Assembly: GCA_049890095.1 (NCBI GenBank)
Contig: JBMHCD010000005.1
Location: forward strand, 123,884-187,883
DNA length: 64,000 bases
Reading direction: 5' to 3'
From: JABAYQ01 sp049890095
GTDB taxonomy: Bacteria; Bacteroidota; Bacteroidia; Flavobacteriales; UBA7312
In this document: positions 54,169 through 62,736 of the stretch, one piece after another
How positions within the stretch are numbered: the first letter of the stretch is position 1
Layout of the letters: every line of letters begins with the position of its first letter
Translations under genes and position numbers: made by a program
The notes under the pieces: model-generated
Database searches by the model: none
What the model was told of the DNA's origin: nothing
What the model saw: only the letters and a program-made list of their open reading frames with translations

Positions 54169-55041
54169 TTAGGATCCACTGAATAAATCTCTTTTTTCAC
54201 ATGAATTATAAATCAGTTGTATTAATAATCCAAATATTAAAGCACTAATTATCAAAATGATATTAGACAACCCTTCTGCCATAAATGATATTCGTATTAA
54301 AATAGTGGATATGATAAAGCCAGAATTACGAATAATCACATGAAATGCATCAGAATTAAAAAATGAAAAAATTAATAATAGTACATCAATTAAAATTAGA
54401 ATCTGAAAAAATTCATCAAAAAAGATAGAGTTAAGTGAGGATAGCTCAGTTGAATTATTTCCAATTTCAAAAATCCAATTTATAAAATGATACATAGCCA
54501 AGATGGTGAGTATTGGTATTAAAAGTGAAGAAATCCATTTTTTAATTTTTACAAAAGTGAAAAACCCCTCATCATCATTATTTTTTGATTTTATTGTGTT
54601 TCGACGAAATAAATAAATCAGAAAAAATAACAAGACTGAAGCTACTAAATCAATATATATTTGAGTATTTGAAGGGCTAAATAAGCTTTCTTGTAGATTC
54701 ATATTTGAAATGTCTTTGAAAATTCTACGAATCACAATTAAAGTTATTATTTCATACTGTTTTGATATATAAGTGGTTATAGATCTTGGTAAATAGTAAA
54801 TAAGCAAATATATTTCATAAACAAGTATAAAGGAAAAGGGGGTGTAAATTGCCGCAATAGGGTTGTTTAATAAGCTATACGGATCATTAAGTTTAATAAA
54901 TTCAAATCTGGTTAGGTATATTAATATTAGATGAATAATGAAGCTTACGATTGAAAAAATAAGAATGTACTTTTCAAATAGCTCTTTGGATTTTTCCCCA
55001 ATAAAAAAATTAAAAATTTTGTGATCCTTTAAAGCAGTCAT
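54169..55041 (-). CDS. Multi-span membrane protein of unknown function
   Basis: I do not recognise this 290-residue protein. It has about seven hydrophobic segments (for example FSIVSFIIHLILIYLT, LVASVLLFFLIYLFRR, LLIPILTILAMYHFINWIF, IILIISALIFGLLIQLI) separated by short charged loops. No motif stands out. It follows the receptor gene in convergent orientation with a 9-nt gap and has a near-miss promoter box (TATTTTG) about 20 nt upstream of the ATG. Confidence 0.8.
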   Translation of the reverse strand: MTALKDHKIFNFFIGEKSKELFEKYILIFSIVSFIIHLILIYLTRFEFIKLNDPYSLLNNPIAAIYTPFSFILVYEIYLLIYYLPRSITTYISKQYEIITLIVIRRIFKDISNMNLQESLFSPSNTQIYIDLVASVLLFFLIYLFRRNTIKSKNNDDEGFFTFVKIKKWISSLLIPILTILAMYHFINWIFEIGNNSTELSSLNSIFFDEFFQILILIDVLLLIFSFFNSDAFHVIIRNSGFIISTILIRISFMAEGLSNIILIISALIFGLLIQLIYNSCEKRDLFSGS

Positions 55042-55279
55042 AAATCGATAAGGTTAGGTTTTACAAAATAAAAAGTTAAAATTCTCTCCTTAAAACAATT
55101 TAGTTTTTGAATTAGTGATTGATTCAAAATAGTGTAAAAAGAAAAAAAAGTTTTAAAATCGTTCTGAAAATGATAGATTTACCAATAGCATTGGAGTTTA
55201 AAACAGGGTAAGACATAATTGCCACATAATGAATGTGTTAAGACATCTTGTTGCTAATTTAGTAAAAAGATAGTTAAAC

Positions 55280-55310
55280 AAAAAATATCACACTAATTGT
55301 AAAATTAGTG
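55280..55310 (-). terminator. Terminator of the pst/phoU operon
   Basis: CACTAATT pairs with AATTAGTG around GTAA; on the minus strand TGATATTTTTT follows. It is 17 nt after the phoU stop. Confidence 0.85.
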
Positions 55311-55326
55311 AGTATATATTAAAAGA

Positions 55327-55989
55327 TTATAATTTCTTTTTCTTTCGATGTTTAATGACTTTGGATTCTATTGAAAAAATGAGCTCTTCTGCAATATTTT
55401 TGGTTAAGTCTCCAGCTCTTTCTAATTTTCTAACACATGATAAAAGATAAAATAACATTTTTGCATCTTTTTCTGAGTAGTTAGAGATAATTGCATTACT
55501 ACCATTAGAGTTAATGGTATTAAGTAATTCGTCTTGTTTAAAAACCTTTCGAGCAGTTTTAGTGTCATCGTTTTCAAAAGCATCGATTACGTTTTCAAGC
55601 ATTTTTTTAGCCTGATTAAACATTTCTTTTATTCTGGTATCTTCAATTGCTTTAATAGAAATAGGATTATCAATTTTATTTACATAATTAGCAATACCAT
55701 CAGCAATATCCGCAATACGTTCAAGTTCGTGATTTATTTTATAAACAGATAAAACAAAACGTAAGTCAACTGCAACGGGTGAGTATAAAGCTAGTATGTT
55801 CTCACAATCTCTATCAATTTTTAATTCTAATGAATTGATTCGTTTCTCAGCATTTGTAATCTCGGCTGCTATGTCTTTATCAAAGTCTAATAACGCTCTT
55901 TCGCTTTTTAGCAATTGGTTATTAACTACTAAAAACATGTTTAGTAGTTCTTTTCTAAGTTCATGAAGTTCTTGCTCTAAATGTGTCAT
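55327..55989 (-). CDS. phoU: Phosphate uptake regulator PhoU
   Basis: PhoU links the Pst transporter to its sensor kinase and limits phosphate influx. The roughly 220-residue product is all helical, built of two three-helix repeats with the metal-binding ExxxD-type motifs (DLRFVLSVYKINHELERIADIADGIANYV and LLSCVRKLERAGDLTKNIAEELIF). I take the ATG at 55989 (MTHLEQELHEL), 10 nt after the pstB stop; an ATG at 56007 overlapping pstB by 8 nt is also possible. It is the last gene of the operon. Confidence 0.95.
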   Translation of the reverse strand: MTHLEQELHELRKELLNMFLVVNNQLLKSERALLDFDKDIAAEITNAEKRINSLELKIDRDCENILALYSPVAVDLRFVLSVYKINHELERIADIADGIANYVNKIDNPISIKAIEDTRIKEMFNQAKKMLENVIDAFENDDTKTARKVFKQDELLNTINSNGSNAIISNYSEKDAKMLFYLLSCVRKLERAGDLTKNIAEELIFSIESKVIKHRKKKKL

Positions 55990-55999
55990 AAAATTAGTT

Positions 56000-56767
56000 T
56001 TATCCAAATCTACCAGTTATGTAGTTTTGTGTTCGTTCTTTTTGAGGATTTCTAAAAATTTCTTCAGTTTTGCCAAATTCTATTAAATCACCCATATAGA
56101 AAAAGGCTGTATTATCACTTACTCTACTTGCTTGTTGCATATTGTGTGTTACAATAACAATACTATATTTTTGTTTTAATTCGTGTATCAACTCCTCAAC
56201 TTTTGCAGTAGAAATAGGGTCGAGAGCAGAGGTAGGTTCATCCATTAACAAAACGGATGGTTCTACCGCTAATGCTCTAGCTATGCACAAACGTTGTTGT
56301 TGACCTCCAGAAAGTGCTAATGCAGATTTTTTCAAGTCGTTTTTTACTTCATCCCACAAAGCAGATTGTTTAAGAGATTTTTCAACACGTTCTCTTAAAA
56401 ATTCTTTGTCTTTAATACCTTGAATAACTAGTCCATAAGTAACATTATCATAAATACTTTTAGGGAATGGGTTTGGTTTTTGAAAAACCATACCTATATT
56501 TTTTCTTAACTCATCAACTTTAACATTTTTGCTGTAAATGTCCTGTCCATTCATATATACTTCACCTTGCATTTTGTAGGATTCGATGTAGTCATTCATT
56601 CTATTGAAAACCCTAAGAAAAGTTGATTTTCCACATCCAGAAGGGCCAATGAAAGCGGTAACTTTATTTTTTTCAATATTCATATTAATATTTTTTAAAG
56701 CTTGCATTTCGCCATAAAAAACATCTAATGCCTTAGTTTCTAGTATATATTCTTTTTCTGTTGTCAT
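56000..56767 (-). CDS. pstB: Phosphate ABC transporter ATPase
   Basis: PstB powers the high-affinity phosphate importer. The 255-residue product has Walker A FIGPSGCGKSTFLR, the signature LALSGGQQQRLCIARALA, Walker B VLLMDEPTSALDPIS and the H-loop IVTHNMQQA. The ATG at 56767 (MTTEKEYILE) follows the pstA stop by 2 nt; a TTG three codons earlier overlaps pstA and is less likely. Confidence 0.98.
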   Translation of the reverse strand: MTTEKEYILETKALDVFYGEMQALKNINMNIEKNKVTAFIGPSGCGKSTFLRVFNRMNDYIESYKMQGEVYMNGQDIYSKNVKVDELRKNIGMVFQKPNPFPKSIYDNVTYGLVIQGIKDKEFLRERVEKSLKQSALWDEVKNDLKKSALALSGGQQQRLCIARALAVEPSVLLMDEPTSALDPISTAKVEELIHELKQKYSIVIVTHNMQQASRVSDNTAFFYMGDLIEFGKTEEIFRNPQKERTQNYITGRFG

Positions 56768-56769
56768 TA

Positions 56770-57627
56770 TTACCAACTAATTTTCTTTTCCCATTTATTT
56801 CTTAGATAAACAGCTATGCCGTTCATTATAAATGTAATGATTAATAATATAATTATTGCTGCTGCTGCATTAATGGTGAATCCATGATTTGGTCGTGATA
56901 CCCAATTAAAAATTTGAATTGGCATCACCGTAAATTCATCCATAGGCGAGCTTGGGGCAAAAGGAACATATGCCAGTGCACCAACAACAATAAGTGGGGC
57001 TGTTTCTCCTACAGCTCTTGAAATAGCAAGTATAACACCTGTTAAAATACCTCCCATGGCACTTGGTAGGACCTGATGCCAAATTGTTTGCCATTTTGTA
57101 GCTCCTAATCCATAAGATGCGGCACGAATACTTGGAGGTACTGCTCGAACAGCTTCTCTGGTTGCAACAATAATAATTGGAAGAATAAGTAGTGCTAAAG
57201 TAAATGCTCCAGCTAAAATACTATTACCCATTTTGAATACACGAACAAATATTTCCAGACCTAGTAGTCCATATATGATTGATGGTACACCAGCTAAATT
57301 AGATATGTTTACTTCTAAAAGGGATGACAATCGACTTTTTTTACCATATTCTTCTAAATAAATACCTGCAGCTACAGCAAGTGGAAAAGCAATAAGTGTA
57401 GTAAATCCTAAAATCCATAATGAACCTGTCCATGCAGTAAAGATTCCTGCTTTTTCTGGTTTTCTAGAAGGTAAGTTGTTTAGAAAGTCCCAGTCAATTC
57501 TTGAAATTCCATCAAATAAAATATTTCCAATAAATATTGCAAGAACTACCAACCCTAAAAGGGTACAAAATATACCAATATATTCAAAAACTTTGTCTTT
57601 TATTCTGTTTATTTTAGAATTAGTCAT
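56770..57627 (-). CDS. pstA: Phosphate ABC transporter permease PstA
   Basis: The 285-residue inner-membrane permease has about six helices and the ABC-permease coupling loop (SIRAASYGLGATKWQTIWHQVLPSAMGGILTGVILAISRAVGETAPLIVVGA). It forms the phosphate channel with PstC. Its start overlaps the pstC stop by 8 nt, which fits equal synthesis of the two subunits. Confidence 0.97.
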   Translation of the reverse strand: MTNSKINRIKDKVFEYIGIFCTLLGLVVLAIFIGNILFDGISRIDWDFLNNLPSRKPEKAGIFTAWTGSLWILGFTTLIAFPLAVAAGIYLEEYGKKSRLSSLLEVNISNLAGVPSIIYGLLGLEIFVRVFKMGNSILAGAFTLALLILPIIIVATREAVRAVPPSIRAASYGLGATKWQTIWHQVLPSAMGGILTGVILAISRAVGETAPLIVVGALAYVPFAPSSPMDEFTVMPIQIFNWVSRPNHGFTINAAAAIIILLIITFIMNGIAVYLRNKWEKKISW

Positions 57628-58492
57628 ATTGTTCTCTAAATTTCTTTCTTATCCAAAAACTGATATTATTCAATACAAATGTGAAAACAAATAAGGTCAT
57701 ACCAGCAGCAAAAATGGTTCTATATTCTAGAGATCCATGGGGAACATCTCCTAAGCTAACTTGAACAATATACGCCGTTATTGTTTCAATGGGAACAAGT
57801 GGATTAGCAGTTAGTCTAGGTTGTTGTCCAGCTGCAATTGCAACAATCATAGTTTCACCAATAGCTCTAGAAAATGCAAGAATTACGGATACTATAATAC
57901 CGGAAGATGCAGCAGGTACCATTACTTTAAAAGCTGTTTGAAAGCGTGTAGAACCTAAACCATAAGAAGCATTTCTTAGCGATTTAGGAACTGCTTGTAG
58001 TGCATCTTCACTTAAAGAACTTACAAACGGAATGATCATTATACCCATTACAATTCCTGCAGAAAGAGCGTTGAAGCCTGCCATATTAGGTATTAATTTT
58101 TGTAAAAATGGTGTAACTACCATAAGGGCAAAAAAACCATATACAACAGTTGGTACAGCAGCCAATACTTCTAGTAAAGGCTTTATTGTTTTTCTGAATT
58201 TTTTTGGAGCATATTCGCTGAGATATACAGCAATGGTTAGTCCAATTGGCAAGGCTACAGAAATAGCTATAACAGTTGTTAATAGAGTACCAGAAATTAA
58301 TGGCATTATTCCAAAATGTTTGTTGGCAAATAATGGAGTCCATTGATCGTCTGTTAGGAACTCAATAATAGAAACTTCCTTAAAAAAAGTAAAACTTTCA
58401 GATAATAAAACCCAAATAATACCAACAGTTGTTAAGATGGTAATTGCGGCACTAAATTTGAGTAAAAACTCTATTATTTTTTCTTTATTCAT
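57620..58492 (-). CDS. pstC: Phosphate ABC transporter permease PstC
   Basis: The 290-residue permease has six helices and the coupling loop SLRNASYGLGSTRFQTAFKVMVPAASSGIIVSVILAFSRAIGETMIVAIAAG. The ATG at 58492 (MNKEKIIEF) is preferred; a reading frame opening further upstream runs through the intergenic hairpin. The start lies only 8 nt after the T run of that hairpin. It pairs with PstA. Confidence 0.96.
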   Translation of the reverse strand: MNKEKIIEFLLKFSAAITILTTVGIIWVLLSESFTFFKEVSIIEFLTDDQWTPLFANKHFGIMPLISGTLLTTVIAISVALPIGLTIAVYLSEYAPKKFRKTIKPLLEVLAAVPTVVYGFFALMVVTPFLQKLIPNMAGFNALSAGIVMGIMIIPFVSSLSEDALQAVPKSLRNASYGLGSTRFQTAFKVMVPAASSGIIVSVILAFSRAIGETMIVAIAAGQQPRLTANPLVPIETITAYIVQVSLGDVPHGSLEYRTIFAAGMTLFVFTFVLNNISFWIRKKFREQYD

Positions 58493-58500
58493 TTTGAAAC

Positions 58501-58536
58501 AAAAAAAGTCATCTTGCAATATTATATTGCAAGATG
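58501..58536 (-). terminator. Hairpin between pstS and pstC (partial terminator)
   Basis: CATCTTGCAATA pairs perfectly over 12 bp with TATTGCAAGATG around a three-base loop, followed on the minus strand by seven T. It would end or protect most pstS transcripts and let fewer continue into pstC. Confidence 0.88.
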
Positions 58537-58593
58537 ATAATATAATTTTAAGACGTAAATATAATTATAATTTATAATGTGATAGTTAGATTG

Positions 58594-59532
58594 TTATTTT
58601 ATGAAATTGTTAAATTTTTCAATTTCATTTGCGTATTCAGAGTCTAGTAAAGGAATATATCCTACTTCAGAAGCAATAGAAGAAGCAGTTTCTAAATAAT
58701 AAGAAACAAACTCTCTAACCTCTTCTCTTTCTACAGCTAAACTGCTAACATATATAAATATTGGTCTTGAAAGTGGTGCGTACGTTCCATTTCCAACTGT
58801 TTCTAATGTTGGCATTACTACGCCATTGCCGTTATCAACACCAACTAATTTTAGTTTGTCTTTATTTTCTTCATAATAAGCTAGTCCAAAAAATCCTAAA
58901 GCATTTTTATCTGTAGAAATTCCTTGTACCAAAACATGATCGTCTTCAGAAGCTGTGAAATCACCTCTTGTTCCGACTTTTTTGCCGCAAACTGCTTCTG
59001 AAAAGTAATCATAAGTACCGGAGGCTACACCAGGGCCGAACAAGTGAAGCTCTTCATGTGGCCAACCTTCTCTAACTTGATCCCAATACATCACTTTTCC
59101 TTGAGATTCAGGCAACCATATTTTTTTAAGTTCTTCAACTGTCAAATAATCTACCCAATAATTGTCAGGATGAACAAGTACAGCTAAACCATCATAAGCA
59201 ACGCTTAATTCTTGAAATCCAATACCTATTTCAGCACAGGCATCAGCTTCCTTAGATTTTATTGGACGAGATGCATCATTAATATCAGTTTCACCTCTCA
59301 TAAATTTTTTGAAACCACCACCAGTACCAGAAACACCAACTGTTACATTTACAGAAGGGTGTACAGTTCTAAATTCTTCAGCAATTGCTTCAGTTACAGG
59401 GTAAACAGTGCTTGAACCATCAACTTTAATTGAACCGCTAAGATTTGATTCATTTGATGTTTGTTGATTACCACCGCAAGCTATAAAAAACATAGCTATG
59501 ATGACGTAAAATAAACTTTTAATTGTATTCAT
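58594..59532 (-). CDS. pstS: Phosphate-binding lipoprotein PstS
   Basis: The 312-residue product has a lipoprotein signal (FYVIIAMFFIACGGNQQ) and the PstS fold, with phosphate contacts in KVDGSSTVYPVTEA, VGVSGTGGGFKKF and GPGVASGTYDYF. It captures phosphate in the periplasm and hands it to PstC/PstA. As first gene of the operon it is preceded by a TAAGTTTG box and an 11-bp-phased repeat, and followed by a hairpin that probably lets it be made in excess. Confidence 0.97.
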   Translation of the reverse strand: MNTIKSLFYVIIAMFFIACGGNQQTSNESNLSGSIKVDGSSTVYPVTEAIAEEFRTVHPSVNVTVGVSGTGGGFKKFMRGETDINDASRPIKSKEADACAEIGIGFQELSVAYDGLAVLVHPDNYWVDYLTVEELKKIWLPESQGKVMYWDQVREGWPHEELHLFGPGVASGTYDYFSEAVCGKKVGTRGDFTASEDDHVLVQGISTDKNALGFFGLAYYEENKDKLKLVGVDNGNGVVMPTLETVGNGTYAPLSRPIFIYVSSLAVEREEVREFVSYYLETASSIASEVGYIPLLDSEYANEIEKFNNFIK

Positions 59533-59557
59533 TGTAATTTGATTTATAATTATGATG

Positions 59558-59565
59558 CAAACTTA
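59558..59565 (-). promoter_or_regulatory. Minus-7 box TAAGTTTG of the pst operon
   Basis: An exact match ends 25 nt before the pstS ATG. A TTG 17 nt upstream may be the minus-33 element. Confidence 0.6.
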
Positions 59566-59574
59566 AAAGACTAA

Positions 59575-59644
59575 TTCTAAATCAATTTTAATGTAATATT
59601 AAATATTTGTGAACAAACCAATGGTAATGTTAAGTAATTGTTAA
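59575..59644 (-). promoter_or_regulatory. 11-bp-phased direct repeats upstream of pstS (Pho-box-like)
   Basis: On the minus strand TTAACA occurs at 59644-59639 and 59633-59628, exactly 11 bp apart. A second phased set follows: TTCACA (59613), TTAATA (59602), TTAAAA (59591), TTAGAA (59580). PhoB and PhoP bind direct repeats with this period, and TTAACA is the Bacillus PhoP half-site. The sequence is AT-rich, so the second set may be chance. Confidence 0.5.
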
Positions 59645-59777
59645 ATAAGAATAATCTACTTACCATTCAAATGAGTTTTTTAAAAACAATTTCATTTATT
59701 TAAAATTGGCTTGATTAAAGATCTTATTTATTGAGATAGTTTTTTAGTTAAAATTAATGAAATTGATATGTACTCTA

Positions 59778-59785
59778 TATATTTG
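59778..59785 (+). promoter_or_regulatory. Minus-7 box TATATTTG of the CNNM/CBS gene
   Basis: Exact match ending 17 nt before the ATG at 59803. Confidence 0.55.
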
Positions 59786-59802
59786 TAATTTATATTTTAA
59801 TA

Positions 59803-60822
59803 ATGACAGCACTTTTCTTTTACCTTTTTCTAGCATTAGTTGTTTCTTTTTTATGTTCGTTGGTTGAAGCTGTACTGCTTACAGTTCCAAAATCTTTTTT
59901 AGTCTCATTAAAAAATGAACAAAACTGGTCTGATTCATTTTTATTGATGAAGAAAAATATTGATAAGCCACTTTCTGCAATTCTTACTTTAAATACAATA
60001 GCACATACAATTGGAGCCGCTGGAGTAGGAGCTGAAGTAACCAATTTGTTTGGAGATAGTTACTTAGGTGTTGCATCGGCTGTTTTGACTGTTTTAATCC
60101 TATTTCTTTCTGAAATTATACCTAAAACTATTGGAGCTACATATTGGAAAAGTTTATCAAAACTTACATTTTATATTTTGAAGGTAATGTTAGTAATTAC
60201 ATATCCTATAGTTATAATTTCAATAAAAATTACAAATCTCTTTACAAAACAAAAAAATAATAAGGTAACAAGAGAAGAATTATCTGCTCTTGCAGATTTA
60301 GGTTTTACTGAAGGAGTTTTTTCAAATCGTGAAAACAAAATAATTCAAAATATTATCGATTTGAAAAAGATAAAAGCAAATGAAATTTTAACACCAAGAG
60401 TTGTTGTTTTTTCTGCAAATGAAGATCAATTGATTGAAGATTTTTATAAGGAAAATCATAATTTTAAATTTTCCAGAATTCCAATTTATTCACAACAAAT
60501 TGAAAATATTACTGGTTATATTTTTTTACAAGATGTATTAGAGAATTTGTTGTCCAAAGAAAATCTAAAAAATAAATTAGTTACGTTGCGTCGAGATATA
60601 TTAACTGTTCCTAACACCATAAGTATTTTTTCATTATTTAATCAACTACTAGAAAAAAAAGAGCATATTTCTATTGTTGTAGACGAATATGGTGGGTTTG
60701 ATGGAATAGTAACAATGGAAGATATTTTAGAATCATTGTTAGGTTTAGAAATAGTTGATGAAAATGATCAAGTAGAAGATATGCAAAAATATGCCAAACA
60801 AAAGTGGGAAAATAAAAATTAG
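59803..60822 (+). CDS. CNNM/CorC-type membrane protein with CBS pair
   Basis: The 339-residue product has a DUF21/CNNM membrane domain (residues about 1-150, with LVEAVLLTVPKSFLVSL and LFLSEIIPKTIGATY) and a CBS pair (about 190-315, with ILTPRVVVFSAN, VVDEYGGFDGIVTMEDILESLLGLEIVDE). The family moves Mg2+ or other divalent ions or regulates that. It stops soon after the CBS pair and lacks the C-terminal CorC-associated domain that makes many members about 430 residues; this is a normal shorter form. Confidence 0.92.
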   Translation: MTALFFYLFLALVVSFLCSLVEAVLLTVPKSFLVSLKNEQNWSDSFLLMKKNIDKPLSAILTLNTIAHTIGAAGVGAEVTNLFGDSYLGVASAVLTVLILFLSEIIPKTIGATYWKSLSKLTFYILKVMLVITYPIVIISIKITNLFTKQKNNKVTREELSALADLGFTEGVFSNRENKIIQNIIDLKKIKANEILTPRVVVFSANEDQLIEDFYKENHNFKFSRIPIYSQQIENITGYIFLQDVLENLLSKENLKNKLVTLRRDILTVPNTISIFSLFNQLLEKKEHISIVVDEYGGFDGIVTMEDILESLLGLEIVDENDQVEDMQKYAKQKWENKN

Positions 60823-60825
60823 TTT

Positions 60826-61698
60826 TTAGATACTCATTGGCACTTCCATTAACAAAATTTTAGATCCATTTTCTACTTGAATATTAATAGACTTGGTATT
60901 CCAGATTCCAAAACCATCTCTTCTATTTAAATTCTGATTTTGAATTGTTGCTTTTCCTTCAATAACAAAGGCATATACGCCATTATTTGGTAAGTTAAGT
61001 TTATAATTAATGTTATTTTTTCTAGTAAAATCCCCTAAACTAAACCAGGCATTTTGATGTATCCAAACACCAGAATCGTTGATGTTAGGAGACAAAATTT
61101 GATAAAATGTATCTTTCTTTTTGATAGATTGTAAAGAAAGTTGATCATATCTTGGTTTTACATTTCTTTTATTAGGGAATAACCAAATTTGTAACAATTT
61201 AACTTCTTTATGATTGTTCGCATTAAATTCGCTATGTGTAATTCCTGTTCCAGCACTCATTACTTGTACATCTCCATTTTTTATTATGGTTCCATTTCCC
61301 ATATTATCCTGGTGTTTTAGATCTCCTTCAAGAGGTATGGTTATAATTTCCATATTATCATGTGGATGTGTGCCAAATCCTTTGCCTCCAGCAATAATAT
61401 CATCATTCAAAACTCGTAAAACACCAAAATTCATTCTATTAGGATTATGATAATTTGCGAAACTGAAAGTATGATTTGCTTTTAGCCACCCATGATTTAC
61501 ATTTCCTCTGGTGTTAGCTTTGTGTAAAACAGAACTCTCTGTATAAATTTCATTATTCGGAAGATGATTAAAACCAACTTTTTTAATTAGTTTGTTGTAG
61601 GTAGAGCTTTCAGCATTACTAAACTTGAAAATAAAAGGTGCCGTTAATGCAGCAAATCCTGAAGCTATTGATTTCTTTAAAAAATCTATTCTTTTCAT
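60826..61698 (-). CDS. Pirin-family cupin with N-terminal export signal
   Basis: The 290-residue product is a bicupin of the pirin family; the metal ligands are visible as two His in FGTHPHDNMEIITIPL and His/Glu in AGTGITHSEFN. Ordinary pirins are cytosolic, but this one opens with KRIDFLKKSIASGFAALTAPFIFKFSNAES, a hydrophobic export signal with a near-Tat KR-x-FLK motif. The ATG at 61698 is chosen because it starts this signal. The substrate is unknown; some pirins act as quercetinases. A TATCTTTG box at 61783-61790 would give an 84-nt leader. Confidence 0.88.
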   Translation of the reverse strand: MKRIDFLKKSIASGFAALTAPFIFKFSNAESSTYNKLIKKVGFNHLPNNEIYTESSVLHKANTRGNVNHGWLKANHTFSFANYHNPNRMNFGVLRVLNDDIIAGGKGFGTHPHDNMEIITIPLEGDLKHQDNMGNGTIIKNGDVQVMSAGTGITHSEFNANNHKEVKLLQIWLFPNKRNVKPRYDQLSLQSIKKKDTFYQILSPNINDSGVWIHQNAWFSLGDFTRKNNINYKLNLPNNGVYAFVIEGKATIQNQNLNRRDGFGIWNTKSINIQVENGSKILLMEVPMSI

Positions 61699-62027
61699 AA
61701 TATTTAATTTAGGATGAATTTTAAATAGTCGTTTCCATTTTGAAAAAAAATCAACATAAACGTTGCTAAATACTATATGTAACAAAGATATTGATTTTTG
61801 CTCATCATATTACATTAGTTATCTAAAAGCTAGATTAAATTTAAAGAGTAAATTACTAATCATAAAAATTAATGTACATTAACTGTTTTGTTAGATTTTT
61901 TAAATTTGGAGTAAATCATAAAATGGCTTCAATTTAGATTGCGGTAGTTTTATTAAATTAATTAGTAGAGCTTATAGTTGAATTTTTGTTTTCAAAATAG
62001 TTTGAGAGAGTATTTAACCTTTTTTTT
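61699..62027. other. Divergent intergenic region between the pirin and SRAP genes
   Basis: No gene is evident in this 329-nt spacer. It holds a minus-strand box TATCTTTG (61783-61790) for the pirin gene, a perfect 14-bp palindrome TTAATGTACATTAA (61869-61882) and a plus-strand box TAAATTTG (61901-61908) that could start the SRAP mRNA with a leader of about 115 nt. The base composition is very AT-rich, so the palindrome alone is weak evidence of an operator. Confidence 0.5.
61783..61790 (-). promoter_or_regulatory. Minus-7 box TATCTTTG, probable pirin promoter
   Basis: Exact match, 84 nt before the pirin ATG. It is the only exact box on this strand in the spacer that I found. Confidence 0.4.
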
Positions 62028-62672
62028 ATGTGTTTTAGTATTTCATTATCAAAAAGTAAAAAGCAATTAGAAAATAGTTCTGAAGCTTCGTTTAGAAATG
62101 ATGAAAAGTATCAACCAAAACAATTTGTTTCTGCATTTACTAAGCCTTTAGTTCCAATAATTACCGACAAAGAACCAAATACAATAAGATTATTTAATTG
62201 GGGGCTTATCCCACACTGGGTGAAGTCTGAAGAAATGGCAAAAAATATTGCAACTAAAACTTTTAATGCAATAAGTGAAACAGTACATCAAAAACCTTCC
62301 TTTCGAGATGCTTTTAGAAGTCAAAGATGTGTAGTTCTTGCCGATGGTTTTTATGAGTGGAGAACGGATGGAAAAATAAAAACCCCTTATCATATTTTTT
62401 TAGAAGATCATAAAACCTTTGCTTTTGCAGGAATTTACAATACATGGGTTAATAGAGATACTGGTGAAGTAAATGATACATTTAGTATTCTTACCCAAGA
62501 ATCAAATCCATTTATGTCTAAAATTCACAATTTAAAGAAAAGACAACCAATACTTATTCATTCTACTAAATTGTGGTTAGAAAAAGGCAATTTTAACACA
62601 ATTTTAACACAGTCATTTCATACTGATTTTAAAGCAGTGAAACTTGATAAAAATTTCCGAAAGACTATTTGA
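62028..62672 (+). CDS. SRAP-domain protein, abasic-site shield (YedK/HMCES)
   Basis: SRAP proteins attach covalently to abasic sites in single-stranded DNA and protect replication forks. The 214-residue product begins MCFSISL, so Cys2 becomes the N-terminal nucleophile after Met removal. It also has NWGLIPHWVKS, ARTFNAISETV-like KTFNAISETVHQKPSFRDAFRSQRCVVLADGFYEWR with the catalytic Glu, and the active His in SKIHNLKKRQPILI. The start is fixed by Cys2. Confidence 0.95.
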   Translation: MCFSISLSKSKKQLENSSEASFRNDEKYQPKQFVSAFTKPLVPIITDKEPNTIRLFNWGLIPHWVKSEEMAKNIATKTFNAISETVHQKPSFRDAFRSQRCVVLADGFYEWRTDGKIKTPYHIFLEDHKTFAFAGIYNTWVNRDTGEVNDTFSILTQESNPFMSKIHNLKKRQPILIHSTKLWLEKGNFNTILTQSFHTDFKAVKLDKNFRKTI

Positions 62673-62705
62673 TTTTATTTTTTATTGGAACGAGTTTTTA
62701 TTTTT

Positions 62706-62713
62706 TATGTTTG
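62706..62713 (+). promoter_or_regulatory. Minus-7 box TATGTTTG of the CpeT-like gene
   Basis: Exact match ending 23 nt before the ATG at 62737. Confidence 0.5.
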
Positions 62714-62736
62714 TTTAAACTCTTAAATAAATTAAA

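Noticed and set aside
55209..55246. Direct repeat TAAGACAT, two copies 30 bp apart, in the spacer before the membrane protein at 54169-55041
   Set aside because: Only two 8-bp copies with no link to a promoter box or gene end; chance is likely in an AT-rich spacer.
59563..59585. Half-match to the iron operator (ATTCTAAAT) overlapping the pstS box
   Set aside because: Only one arm is conserved; the other arm is unrelated, and the genes are for phosphate, not iron.
61826..61847. Partial resemblance to the 23-bp iron operator (TAGATTAAATTTAAA) in the pirin/SRAP spacer
   Set aside because: The outer arms do not match (GC and GAG where the operator has TTATT and TAA) and the palindrome fails there.
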